Made by a program: the position numbers and the translations under genes | Source: JACROF01 sp964533055 | GTDB taxonomy: Bacteria > Patescibacteriota > Microgenomatia > Levybacterales > UBA12049 | Assembly: GCA_964533055.1 (NCBI GenBank) | Contig: CAZHKZ010000003.1 | Coordinates: 1-64,000 of the forward strand | Length of the DNA stretch: 64,000 nt | Direction of reading: 5' to 3' | Part shown: positions 49,766-57,768 of the stretch, piece after piece | Layout: each line of letters opens with the position of its first letter | How positions within the stretch are numbered: the first letter of the stretch is position 1 | The notes under the pieces: generated by a model | Database searches by the model: none | Seen by the model: only the letters and a program-made list of their open reading frames with translations | What the model was told of the DNA's origin: nothing

Positions 49766-50257
49766 ATGGCAGCTAAAACGACAGAACCAGTTTCAACATC
49801 AGCAATCAGCAAGAAAACTCTTAAGAGAGACTATTCTTTTGCTGTAGGTCGAAGAAGAGAAGCAGTTGCTCGAGTAAGGCTTTACGAGACAGTTAAAGAT
49901 GACCTTGCATGGAAAGAGTTGAAGGTAAAAAAAGGCGATATTCTTGTAAATGGCATGCTTATTGCAGAATATTTTCCTGGCGATATTAGTAGATTTAGAT
50001 ACACAGAACCACTTCGTGTTGCAAACGCTCAGAATAAGTATACATTCACAATTTCAGTAGCTGGTGGAGGGCCATCAGGTCAGTTGGACGCAGTTGTAGC
50101 TGGAATCGCTAATGTTCTAGCAAAGACTGATAAGGAGGAGTTCCGTGCAGTTCTTAAAGCTAAAGGATTTTTATCTAGAGATTCGCGTGTTCGTGAACGA
50201 CGCAAGGTCGGTACTGGTGGAAAAGCAAGAAGAAAGAAGCAATCCCCTAAGAGATAA
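49766..50257 (+). CDS. rpsI: ribosomal protein S9 (uS9)
   Basis: 163 residues, of which the first 24 are an extra Thr/Ser/Lys-rich extension. The core has SFAVGRRREAVARVRLYE, NAQNKYTFTISVAGGGPSGQLDAVVAGIA and the tail FLSRDSRVRERRKVGTGGKARRKKQSPKR, whose end reaches the P-site tRNA. It closes the ribosomal cluster. A run of nine C lies eight bases past the stop. Confidence 0.96.
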   Translation: MAAKTTEPVSTSAISKKTLKRDYSFAVGRRREAVARVRLYETVKDDLAWKELKVKKGDILVNGMLIAEYFPGDISRFRYTEPLRVANAQNKYTFTISVAGGGPSGQLDAVVAGIANVLAKTDKEEFRAVLKAKGFLSRDSRVRERRKVGTGGKARRKKQSPKR

Positions 50258-50264
50258 GAAGCAA

Positions 50265-50273
50265 CCCCCCCCC
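50265..50273. repeat. nine-base C tract after rpsI
   Basis: A homopolymer of nine C in an otherwise A/T-leaning context, directly followed by CTGC-TAGCTT-GCAG, a small hairpin that may belong to a transcription end of the ribosomal cluster. It could also be prone to sequencing error. Confidence 0.6.
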
Positions 50274-50339
50274 TGCTAGCTTGCAGTTTGTCATCGGCTA
50301 CATTTTTCCAAAAGAACATACTTTAAAGTTTTCGAGCAA

Positions 50340-50909
50340 TTATTGTTCAAAGAGGACGAGTTCTTTTGCGGTATGATACCCCCACATAACTGCAGCAGGT
50401 AGAAGATTATGAAATTTCTCAACGTTGAACTCTCTATTTTTAAGAAGAAAATGCTTCATGTAGACATCTGACTTTAGCTCGTCTACGACAATTTGCATAA
50501 TTTCACTTGCGGGCGCAACAACGGTAACCCCATTCGTTAAAGTCTTTCCAACACTATTTCTTACTTCTCTCAAGATATTTGGATCAGTTTGAACAACATA
50601 GGGGTAATATCCATGAGTAATGCGCTGTTCTTTTAGATAGATGTGCACCCCGCATGTCATAGCAAGATAGAAAAGATCAAAGAGCCTAGATCTTTTAGCA
50701 CTCTTACGATTAGGGATTGGCATGTAGAGAATTTGGGTAAAAGTTATTGCAGCCAGCGAGACTGGTGCTAGTAATTCTTCTGGAAGATAAAATTTAGATT
50801 TAGGACTATCGTTGGTATACTGATCCATCGAGGACACAATTTCTTCCCAAATCCTCAGTGAGTGAGGGTGCATTAAGCCAACATCCTCTTTGTCGGGCAG
50901 ACTTTTCAT
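50340..50909 (-). CDS. hypothetical protein
   Basis: 189 residues, not recognised. It is helix-rich and soluble overall, with two weakly hydrophobic stretches (LLAPVSLAAITFTQILYMPI and RLFDLFYLAMTCGVHIYL) too interrupted for clear membrane helices. His and Tyr are frequent in YLKEQRITHGYYPYVVQT. An extended -10 (TGC TACATT, 50918-50926 minus) lies eight bases before the ATG. It is divergent from the following membrane-protein gene, and both have their own -10 boxes. Confidence 0.6.
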   Translation of the reverse strand: MKSLPDKEDVGLMHPHSLRIWEEIVSSMDQYTNDSPKSKFYLPEELLAPVSLAAITFTQILYMPIPNRKSAKRSRLFDLFYLAMTCGVHIYLKEQRITHGYYPYVVQTDPNILREVRNSVGKTLTNGVTVVAPASEIMQIVVDELKSDVYMKHFLLKNREFNVEKFHNLLPAAVMWGYHTAKELVLFEQ

Positions 50910-50971
50910 AGGCTATGAATGTAGCATATATGGAAAAGTAATTTGATTGCAAGGGGGTGTATACTATATCC

Positions 50972-51964
50972 ATGCGATTTATTCCAAGAAATCTATTTAT
51001 TCAAAATTTTGATGGAGATATGCTTCGCGAGATCTTTCTTATCTCATCAATTACTACAATATTCTTCATAAGATTCTTTTTGAGTATCACTGATTACCCA
51101 CAGCTAAGTGGCGCTGGTCTACATTTTGCCCATTTATTATGGGGAGGGTTTTTTATGGCAGCTGCATTATTTCTTGTCTTTTCATTCCTGGGAAAAAGAG
51201 TAATTGCTGTAGCAAGCATCCTTGGAGGAATTGGGTTTGGTGCTTTTATTGATGAATTGGGTAAATTTATTACGAGTGATAATAATTATTTCTATCAACC
51301 AACTTTTGCAATTATCTATGTTATTTTTGTTTTGATTTATATCCTCTCGCGATTAATAGGTAAGAGAAAGCCACGAAGTGCTGAATATACGATCAATGCG
51401 ATAGAGCTTACTAAAGACGTTGTAATTAATGATCTTGATGAAGAAGAAAAGAAGCGAGTTCTTGAGTATCTCTCAAAAAGCGATGGGAAAGACCCGCTTG
51501 TAATTGCACTTAAATCATTAATACGAACATTGGACTCTGTTCCAGTTCCAAAGAAATCCCTACTTGTTCATGCACGAGACTATATAAAGTCGCTATATCT
51601 GAGTGGATCAAGATCAGCGATTTTACATAGGTTTTTCATCGTCTTGATTGGGCTTCAGCTTGTTTTGACGTTGGGTGTCATGGTAATTTTTAGAGACAAT
51701 GCAGATCAGCTTTCTTTTACAGAAAGTGGAAAAATCTTCTCATCTGGAGTTGCACTTACCCTCGTTATTTTAGGAATAGTGAGTAGTTCTCGTTCAAAAA
51801 TCTTGGCATACAGATTTTTTAAAGGCTCAATATTAGTTATGCTTTTAGTGACTCAACTGTTTACTTTCTACGAGAATCCACTTTCTGCAGTGCTCGCAAT
51901 TCTTTATAATATGCTGCTACTTCAAATGGTTGACTATGTGATCAGTAATCAGGAAAAGGTATAA
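50972..51964 (+). CDS. hypothetical multi-pass membrane protein
   Basis: 330 residues. N-terminal half has about four hydrophobic helices (around 20-42, 55-78, 82-100, 110-132), a cytoplasmic stretch of about 95 charged residues follows, then about four more helices. I do not recognise the family. TATACT (50960-50965) lies six bases before the ATG at 50972, which decides this start over an ATG five codons upstream. Channel or sensor roles are both possible; nothing in the sequence decides. Confidence 0.7.
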   Translation: MRFIPRNLFIQNFDGDMLREIFLISSITTIFFIRFFLSITDYPQLSGAGLHFAHLLWGGFFMAAALFLVFSFLGKRVIAVASILGGIGFGAFIDELGKFITSDNNYFYQPTFAIIYVIFVLIYILSRLIGKRKPRSAEYTINAIELTKDVVINDLDEEEKKRVLEYLSKSDGKDPLVIALKSLIRTLDSVPVPKKSLLVHARDYIKSLYLSGSRSAILHRFFIVLIGLQLVLTLGVMVIFRDNADQLSFTESGKIFSSGVALTLVILGIVSSSRSKILAYRFFKGSILVMLLVTQLFTFYENPLSAVLAILYNMLLLQMVDYVISNQEKV

Positions 51965-52002
51965 ATCCTCATATTTGTGCTCAAATGTAGTATAATTCTA
52001 GT

Positions 52003-52986
52003 ATGTTAATAGATCATATTGTTCTAACAGTTTCAGCTGGTAATGGTGGTAAAGGCTCTGTATCTTTTCGTAGTAATGAGGGTAAAGCAAACGGGGGGCC
52101 AGATGGTGGTAATGGTGGTAATGGTGGGAGTGTTTATTTTATTGGAACAAGCGATCTGACTGCTCTTTCTCAGTTCCAGCATAAGAAAAATATAAAAGCA
52201 GATGACGGTGTTCCTGGAAAGAGAAAAAATCTTTTCGGTAAAAATGCTCAAGATCTTTATGTAAAAATTCCTTTTGGAACAGAAATATTTTTAGAAGATG
52301 GGACATCAATTGGCGAGATCGTTGATGAGTCTTCAGTCATTTTGATTGGCAAGGGTGGGAAAGGGGGGAGAGGTAATAACGAATTTAAGTCTGCGACAAA
52401 TCAGACCCCGATGTTTGCTGAACCAGGCGAACCTGGTGAGGAAAAAGTCTTAAGACTTGAGATGAAGATTACGGCACAGATTGGACTTGTTGGACTTCCG
52501 AATGCTGGAAAGAGTACTATGCTATCGCTTCTTACAAATGCAAAGCCTAAGATTGGTAATTACCCGTTCACTACACTTGAGCCAAATGTTGGAATGCTTG
52601 ATGGGATGATGCTTGCAGACATCCCAGGCCTAATTGAAGGAGCAGGAACTGGAAAAGGACTTGGTGCGACATTTTTAAGACACATAGAGAAGACAAGAAT
52701 CTTATTACACTGTATAGATGTCACAAGCGAGAGACCGTATGAAGATTATGAAACCGTGAGAAAAGAGTTTGGAATTTATAATTCTGAACTTCTAGAGAAG
52801 CCTGAGATTATTGTGCTAACCAAGATTGATTTACTCGATAACGCTCAAGTTGATGAGAAGCAAGCGCTTTTTACCCAAAAAGGTAAAGATGTTATAACCT
52901 TTAGTGCATATGATGATGAGAGCCTTGAACGTCTATCAAAAAAAGTAGTCTCTTCAATAAAATCTTCTCTTCAGAAAAGAAATTAA
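52003..52986 (+). CDS. obg: ribosome-assembly GTPase Obg
   Basis: 327 residues. The Gly-rich Obg fold at the N-terminus (GNGGKGSVSFRSNEGKANGGPDGGNGGNGG) is followed by a G domain: GLPNAGKSTMLS (G1), YPFTTLEPNVG (G2), DIPGLIEGA (G3), LTKIDLL (G4) and TFSA (G5). It acts in late large-subunit maturation and stress signalling. The C-terminal OCT domain of some members is absent. TATAAT (51991-51996) lies exactly six bases before the ATG, a clear leaderless layout. Confidence 0.96.
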   Translation: MLIDHIVLTVSAGNGGKGSVSFRSNEGKANGGPDGGNGGNGGSVYFIGTSDLTALSQFQHKKNIKADDGVPGKRKNLFGKNAQDLYVKIPFGTEIFLEDGTSIGEIVDESSVILIGKGGKGGRGNNEFKSATNQTPMFAEPGEPGEEKVLRLEMKITAQIGLVGLPNAGKSTMLSLLTNAKPKIGNYPFTTLEPNVGMLDGMMLADIPGLIEGAGTGKGLGATFLRHIEKTRILLHCIDVTSERPYEDYETVRKEFGIYNSELLEKPEIIVLTKIDLLDNAQVDEKQALFTQKGKDVITFSAYDDESLERLSKKVVSSIKSSLQKRN

Positions 52987-52989
52987 ACT

Positions 52990-54759
52990 ATGCAGAACAT
53001 TATTCGCATCATCAGAATTTCAAAACCCCTTCACCATCTTGTGTGGTTGATTGGTTTTTTGATACTTTTCTCTTCGCTTCTCCAGTTAGTTGCCCCGCTT
53101 CTTTCTAAGTTCATTGTTGATGAAATTGTAGGCCAAGTACAGCATGGTCGTGGAGATCTCGCAAGACTGATCTTGCTTATTGTGATCTCTTTTGCAATGA
53201 ACCTTTTTGGTTTAATGACAAACACGATCAGCGATAGGATTGGAGATCACTTTGGTGGAAGAATTAGAAAGTTCTTAACAGAGAAATTTTACGATAAAGT
53301 ACTCACGCTCCCTCAGTCGTATTTTGACTCTGAAGTTTCTGGGAAAATTTTAAATCAACTCACTCGTGGTATCTTCACAATTCAAGATTTCCTAAATACT
53401 GCTACTAATTTCATCCTCCCCATGCTTCTGCAGAGCATCTTTACAATTTGTATTCTCGCATACTACAACGTGCCAATTGCGATTTTTACTTTTATTCTTT
53501 TTCCGATTTACCTAGGACTAAGTTACTACTCGACGGTGCGTTGGGGAAAGGAAGAGGTTCTTAAAAATCAGATTGAAGATAGAAATCGCGGAAGAATGCA
53601 GGAGGTTATTAGCAATATAACGTTAGTTAAGAGTTTTAATCGCGAGAAGTCAGAATTTGAAAGTGTATCCAAGAATCTAGATGCGAGTAATGTGATTTAT
53701 GCCAGACAAAGCAAGACGTTCCACATCTTTGACTTTTTAAGAGGGTTATCACTCAATATTATTCTGTTTGCAATCAATATCCTTGTTTTTTATAACACGT
53801 ATCAAAGAGCGCTTACAATCGGAGAGATGGTTTTGATATTGCAGTTGGTTAATCAGGCAAGAATCCCACTTTTTGCGATGTCATATTTGCTTACTCAGAT
53901 CCAAAGAGCTGAGGCGGGATCTAAGGAGTTTTTTGAGGTGCTTAGACTTGAGTCAACTGAGGATTTTAGGAAAATTCCAAAACAGAAGAAAATTCTAAAT
54001 CCATCAATCTTATTTAAGAATGTTTCATTCAAATATGATGAGTCGGATACGATTTTGAAAGATGTGAGCTTTGAAATCAAGAAAGGCAAGGCAGTGGCAC
54101 TTGTGGGTCATAGTGGGGCGGGTAAGTCCACAATCATTAATCTTATTCTGAAATTTTATAACCCAACTAGCGGAGATATTTTAATCAATAATATGTCTTA
54201 CAAAGATTTGGACTACGCGAGTCTTCGCCAGAATATCTCTCTTGTATTCCAGGAGAATGAGCTCTTCTCCTCAACCATCAAGGATAATGTATCGTATGGT
54301 AAGCAGGGAGCAAGTGAGAAAGAAATTGTTGAGGCGCTGAAATTAGCGAACGCATACGACTTTGTTATGAAGCTACCAAAAGGGATTGAGAGCGAAGTCG
54401 GAGAAAGAGGTGTGAGACTATCAGGTGGTCAGAAGCAAAGAATTCAGATCGCTCGAGCAATTCTTAAAGACGCACCAATTCTCATTCTCGATGAAGCGAC
54501 TTCATCATTAGATGCCAAGTCTGAAAAGGATGTTCAAGATGCACTTGAGAATCTCATGAAGAATCGGCTTGTTATTATCATCGCACATAGATTTTCAACA
54601 ATTCAGAATGTTGACTCGATTATCGTTCTTGATCAGGGAAAGATTGTGTCTCATGGAAGTCCAGGAGAATTGGCTCAAGAAAAAGGTCCATACCAGGAAC
54701 TTCTTCAGTATCAGATTGACGGGAATAAGAAACTCCTCGAGAAATACGACCTCTCTTAA
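52990..54759 (+). CDS. ABC transporter, fused permease and ATPase (ABCB-type exporter)
   Basis: 589 residues. About six membrane helices in the first 320 residues, then the ATPase domain: GHSGAGKST (Walker A), the Q-loop VFQENELFSS, LSGGQKQRIQIARAIL (signature), LILDEATSSLD (Walker B) and an H-loop His in IAHRFSTI. It would act as a dimer to export lipid, peptide or drug. MsbA-like lipid export is possible, substrate unknown. It starts three bases after obg and is co-transcribed with it. Confidence 0.92.
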   Translation: MQNIIRIIRISKPLHHLVWLIGFLILFSSLLQLVAPLLSKFIVDEIVGQVQHGRGDLARLILLIVISFAMNLFGLMTNTISDRIGDHFGGRIRKFLTEKFYDKVLTLPQSYFDSEVSGKILNQLTRGIFTIQDFLNTATNFILPMLLQSIFTICILAYYNVPIAIFTFILFPIYLGLSYYSTVRWGKEEVLKNQIEDRNRGRMQEVISNITLVKSFNREKSEFESVSKNLDASNVIYARQSKTFHIFDFLRGLSLNIILFAINILVFYNTYQRALTIGEMVLILQLVNQARIPLFAMSYLLTQIQRAEAGSKEFFEVLRLESTEDFRKIPKQKKILNPSILFKNVSFKYDESDTILKDVSFEIKKGKAVALVGHSGAGKSTIINLILKFYNPTSGDILINNMSYKDLDYASLRQNISLVFQENELFSSTIKDNVSYGKQGASEKEIVEALKLANAYDFVMKLPKGIESEVGERGVRLSGGQKQRIQIARAILKDAPILILDEATSSLDAKSEKDVQDALENLMKNRLVIIIAHRFSTIQNVDSIIVLDQGKIVSHGSPGELAQEKGPYQELLQYQIDGNKKLLEKYDLS

Positions 54760-54835
54760 TGAAATTTTGAGCGTACCCGCAGGATTGACGAACTCCCCTA
54801 ATTCCTCTTATTGACAGTCTATGTGGCACTTCAGG

Positions 54836-54841
54836 TATAAT
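54836..54841 (+). promoter_or_regulatory. -10 box of the zinc-ribbon gene
   Basis: TATAAT, six bases before the ATG at 54848. A TTGACA at 54811-54816 is 19 bases upstream. Together they predict a leaderless transcript. Confidence 0.65.
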
Positions 54842-54847
54842 CGGGTG

Positions 54848-55405
54848 ATGTCAGAAGAAAATACACTTAAATCCGATGTCTGTCCAAAATGTGGATCTCC
54901 ACTTAGTGAAATTGTAACCACAGCAACAGGCAGAAAGCTTCGAAGATGTTCTACCTCAACTTGGGATCCAGCATCAAAATCAAATACAGGATGCGACTTC
55001 GTTCAATGGCTTGAAGTTGAGCCAGAGGCACTCGATGAGAAGTGTCCAAAGTGCGGATCTGCACTTATTTTGCAAACAACTCGATTTGGTAAAAAGATGA
55101 AGAAGTGTTCTACGTCTACTTGGGATAAAGAGGCAAAGAAGGCACTTGGCTGTGATTATGTTGAATGGATTAATGGAGCTACTGAAAAGCTAGATGAGGA
55201 TTGTCCATCTTGTGGGGAAAAGTTGGTACTCTTTACAACCAACAGTGGTAAGAAGATGAAGAAATGTTCCACCTCTGGTTGGGATCGCGAAAAGAAAGTT
55301 GCAACAGGATGTACCTACGTATATTGGCTTAAACCATCCGAGTACCCCAAAAGTGATCAGAGTAACGGCGAAGAATTCCTCCCCCCAGAACCTGAAGATG
55401 AATAG
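54848..55405 (+). CDS. triple zinc-ribbon protein (topoisomerase C-terminal type)
   Basis: 185 residues made of three near-identical modules of about 48 residues starting near 12, 60 and 107. Each has a CPKCG or CPSCG knuckle, a G(R/K)K(L/M)(R/K)(R/K)CSTSxWD stretch and a GCDFVxW or GCTYVYW end: four Cys per module. The pattern matches the C4 zinc ribbons at the C-terminus of bacterial topoisomerase I, but no topoisomerase domain is present. It probably binds single-stranded DNA or RNA. The acidic tail (EEFLPPEPEDE) is separate. The start at 54848 is fixed by the -10 box six bases upstream. Confidence 0.8.
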   Translation: MSEENTLKSDVCPKCGSPLSEIVTTATGRKLRRCSTSTWDPASKSNTGCDFVQWLEVEPEALDEKCPKCGSALILQTTRFGKKMKKCSTSTWDKEAKKALGCDYVEWINGATEKLDEDCPSCGEKLVLFTTNSGKKMKKCSTSGWDREKKVATGCTYVYWLKPSEYPKSDQSNGEEFLPPEPEDE

Positions 55406-56533
55406 TTATTTTTGTTGAAGCGAGAACGAAAGTCTTTTAGCTATTTCCTCAATTCCCACTTTATTTTTAACCGATACAAATATTGGATCTAATTCTGCAA
55501 AGCGAGCTTGGAGATTTTTCTTTTCTTCTGCTGATAGCATGTCTGATTTATTAAAGACGTATACTTGGTATTTATTTACTATCTTTAATTCTTCTAGTAC
55601 GCGCGTCACTGCTTCTATCTTTACATCAATTTGAGGATCGGATGCATCAACCACATGGATCAGAAAGTCAGAATAGACAGATTCAAGGAGTGTTGACTGG
55701 AATGCATCAATAAGCGATGGCGGGAGGTCTTTGATAAATCCAATTGTGTCTGAGAGGAGGACTTCCATTTTTGCATCAGGTAAGTACATCTTGCCTATAT
55801 TGCTATCAAGAGTTGCAAATAGCGCATCTTCTACTAGCCTTTTTTTGTTGGTGAGTAAGTTAAAGAGAGAGGATTTGCCAGCATTGGTATATCCGATAAT
55901 TGAGATATTCACAGCGCCATTCCGTTGTCGTCTTTCAAGTTGGAATTTCTTTTCGGACTCAAGTTTATCAATTTTATCTTGTGTCTTTTTTATTTGATCA
56001 CGCCAGTGTCTTTTCATAAGTTCAGTATTGGTCTCCCCAATGCCTCTTGTTCCAACTGTTCCACCTTGGCGTGAAAGGACATATCCCATTCCATAAATTC
56101 GTGGACCCATATGTCTCATTGCAGCAAGTTCAATCTGAAGTTTTGCTTCTGTTGTGCTCGCGTGCTTTGAGAATATTTGCAGGATTAGGTCAACTCTATC
56201 CCAAACAGTGATCTCTGGATTTTCAACACTAAGATCTGTTTTTACTTCAAAAATCTGTCCAGGTTTCACAATTCCATTAAGAATAACAACATCAACATCA
56301 TTTTCCTTAATGCTTTGTGTTATCTCCTCGATTTTCCCTCTGCCTAGATATGAGCCTCTTGCATGCACTTCTCGTCTCTGTATCGCATAATCCACGACAG
56401 TACCACCGTAGGTATCAATCAAATCTCTGGTTTCTTTAATATCAAAAAATGCCTCTTCTTCTGACGAGTCTTTCGGGATGAGAGTTGCGACTAAAAAACG
56501 CTGCTGCTTTTTCTCAGGGATATTTATATGCAT
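55406..56533 (-). CDS. hflX: GTPase HflX
   Basis: 375 residues from the ATG at 56533. A GTG four codons upstream adjoins the -10 box and cannot be transcribed from it. N-terminal HflX domain with ILNGIVKPGQIFEV and ELAAMRHMGPRIYG, RGIGETNTEL, then G domain: GYTNAGKSSLFNLL (G1), FATLDSNIG (G2), DTIGFIKDLP (G3), NKSD (G4). It binds large ribosomal subunits and rescues stalled ribosomes in other bacteria. Promoter TTGCCA-17-TACAAT lies at 56546-56574 (minus). Confidence 0.94.
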   Translation of the reverse strand: MHINIPEKKQQRFLVATLIPKDSSEEEAFFDIKETRDLIDTYGGTVVDYAIQRREVHARGSYLGRGKIEEITQSIKENDVDVVILNGIVKPGQIFEVKTDLSVENPEITVWDRVDLILQIFSKHASTTEAKLQIELAAMRHMGPRIYGMGYVLSRQGGTVGTRGIGETNTELMKRHWRDQIKKTQDKIDKLESEKKFQLERRQRNGAVNISIIGYTNAGKSSLFNLLTNKKRLVEDALFATLDSNIGKMYLPDAKMEVLLSDTIGFIKDLPPSLIDAFQSTLLESVYSDFLIHVVDASDPQIDVKIEAVTRVLEELKIVNKYQVYVFNKSDMLSAEEKKNLQARFAELDPIFVSVKNKVGIEEIAKRLSFSLQQK

Positions 56534-56545
56534 AGGAGTCTGCAC

Positions 56546-56574
56546 ATTGTAGTAGATGTGCTATTTTTTGGCAA
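56546..56574 (-). promoter_or_regulatory. promoter of hflX
   Basis: On the minus strand, TTGCCA (56569-56574), 17 bases, TACAAT (56546-56551); the ATG follows 12 bases later. Confidence 0.7.
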
Positions 56575-56575
56575 A

Positions 56576-57253
56576 CTATTTCTTTTGTGCAAGTTTAATC
56601 CCTAGAAAGAGTAGTAATATTGCTGCTGCATCAATTGCAATTGGAATGAGAAGATATTTGCTACCTAGGTCGCCAAGTCTGAGAAATGATGGTGGAATAA
56701 TGCTATTTATTTGCTCGAGTGAAGTTCGAAATCCGAGGAGATACGCTGTGACGATAGTTATGATAAATAGCACGAGAAAAAATGATGCACCTTCCATATC
56801 TTTCTTGCTGGAGAACATAGTATTGCCAATTTGAAAGACAATTAGTAGTGCCAGAATACCAATCCACAGAGTATGAGTCGCATCAAAAAAATCGGCAGAA
56901 AAAAGAGTTAAGATAATAATCGTTGTTCCCATCAAAAATGGTGCAACACCTATCAGAAGTCTGCGAAAAGGATCTGGCTTAACAATCTCGACACTCCCAA
57001 GCCTTATGGTATTGCCTTCAAGTTTCGGAAGTAGCTCCATTTTTCCCGTATGTACAAAGAGAAGATTGGCCATGATCAAATGTGAGAACTCATGAATGAC
57101 CGTGCCAATAAAGAAAAATGCTGCCATCGTATAGACCGTCACCTTCTCACTATTTGTTAGGGAGTAGATAAATTGAGAGAGGTATTTCTGTAAAAATCTT
57201 GAGAGAATAAAAAGTATGAAGACCTGGAGTAGGAAGAGGCAGATGATTTCCAT
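56576..57253 (-). CDS. membrane protein with HExxH motif, possible M50-type protease
   Basis: 225 residues with about five hydrophobic segments. FFIGTVIHEFSHLIMANLLF, near residue 52, is an HExxH zinc motif inside a membrane helix, the layout of site-2-protease (M50) enzymes. PFRRLLIGVAPFLMG would be the start of the following helices. The second usual motif (LDG) is not clear, so a non-catalytic relative is possible. The gene lies six bases after the FKBP stop and shares its promoter. Confidence 0.65.
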   Translation of the reverse strand: MEIICLFLLQVFILFILSRFLQKYLSQFIYSLTNSEKVTVYTMAAFFFIGTVIHEFSHLIMANLLFVHTGKMELLPKLEGNTIRLGSVEIVKPDPFRRLLIGVAPFLMGTTIIILTLFSADFFDATHTLWIGILALLIVFQIGNTMFSSKKDMEGASFFLVLFIITIVTAYLLGFRTSLEQINSIIPPSFLRLGDLGSKYLLIPIAIDAAAILLLFLGIKLAQKK

Positions 57254-57259
57254 TGCTAG

Positions 57260-57745
57260 TTAGAGATTTATTGCTGGATCAATTGGCGCACTATTGCCTG
57301 ATGGCTTAACAGTGAGAAGCTCTACTTCAAATACGAGTGTGGAGTTAGCTGGAATTTCACCTTGTGCATTACTGCCATATCCTAATTCTGGTGGGATTGT
57401 TAGCTTTCTTTTTCCACCAATTTTCATTCCTACGACTCCTTCATCCCAGCCTTTTATAACCTCACCTTTTCCAATCGTAAATGAGAAAGGTTCTTTTCTA
57501 TCATATGAGCTATCAAACTGTTTTCCATTTGTGAGTGAGCCCTTATAATTGACAGATACAGTGTCTCCTGTTTTTGCCTCTTCTCCTGTTCCAATAGCGA
57601 GATCCTCTTTTGTGATTTTTGTAGTCTGAGATGTTGTCTGAGCTGGAGTTGTAGTGACTGTCTTTTTACTTGTTGTATTAATAATCACTATAGAGAGGAT
57701 GTAGATAGCTGCAAGTGCGCCGAGGAAAATTCCAATTCTTTTCAT
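57260..57745 (-). CDS. FKBP-type peptidyl-prolyl isomerase, membrane-anchored
   Basis: 161 residues: N-terminal membrane helix (about 4-22), a Thr-rich linker of about 25 residues, and an FKBP domain: GDTVSVNYKGSLTNGKQFDSSY, GEVIKGWDEGVVGMKIGGKRKL, IPPELGYGSNAQGEIPANSTLVFEVEL. It should help fold exported proteins outside the membrane. I chose the ATG at 57745 because TATCAT (57753-57758 minus) lies seven bases upstream. The promoter is shared in mirror form with the divergent methyltransferase gene. Confidence 0.93.
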   Translation of the reverse strand: MKRIGIFLGALAAIYILSIVIINTTSKKTVTTTPAQTTSQTTKITKEDLAIGTGEEAKTGDTVSVNYKGSLTNGKQFDSSYDRKEPFSFTIGKGEVIKGWDEGVVGMKIGGKRKLTIPPELGYGSNAQGEIPANSTLVFEVELLTVKPSGNSAPIDPAINL

Positions 57746-57751
57746 GAGTCC

Positions 57752-57763
57752 TATGATATCATA
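57752..57763. promoter_or_regulatory. palindromic bidirectional -10 element
   Basis: TATGATATCATA is a perfect 12-bp palindrome that contains TATCAT on both strands (57757-57762 plus, 57753-57758 minus). They lie six bases before the methyltransferase ATG (57769) and seven before the FKBP ATG (57745). One melted region could serve both genes. Confidence 0.75.
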
Positions 57764-57768
57764 CATCT

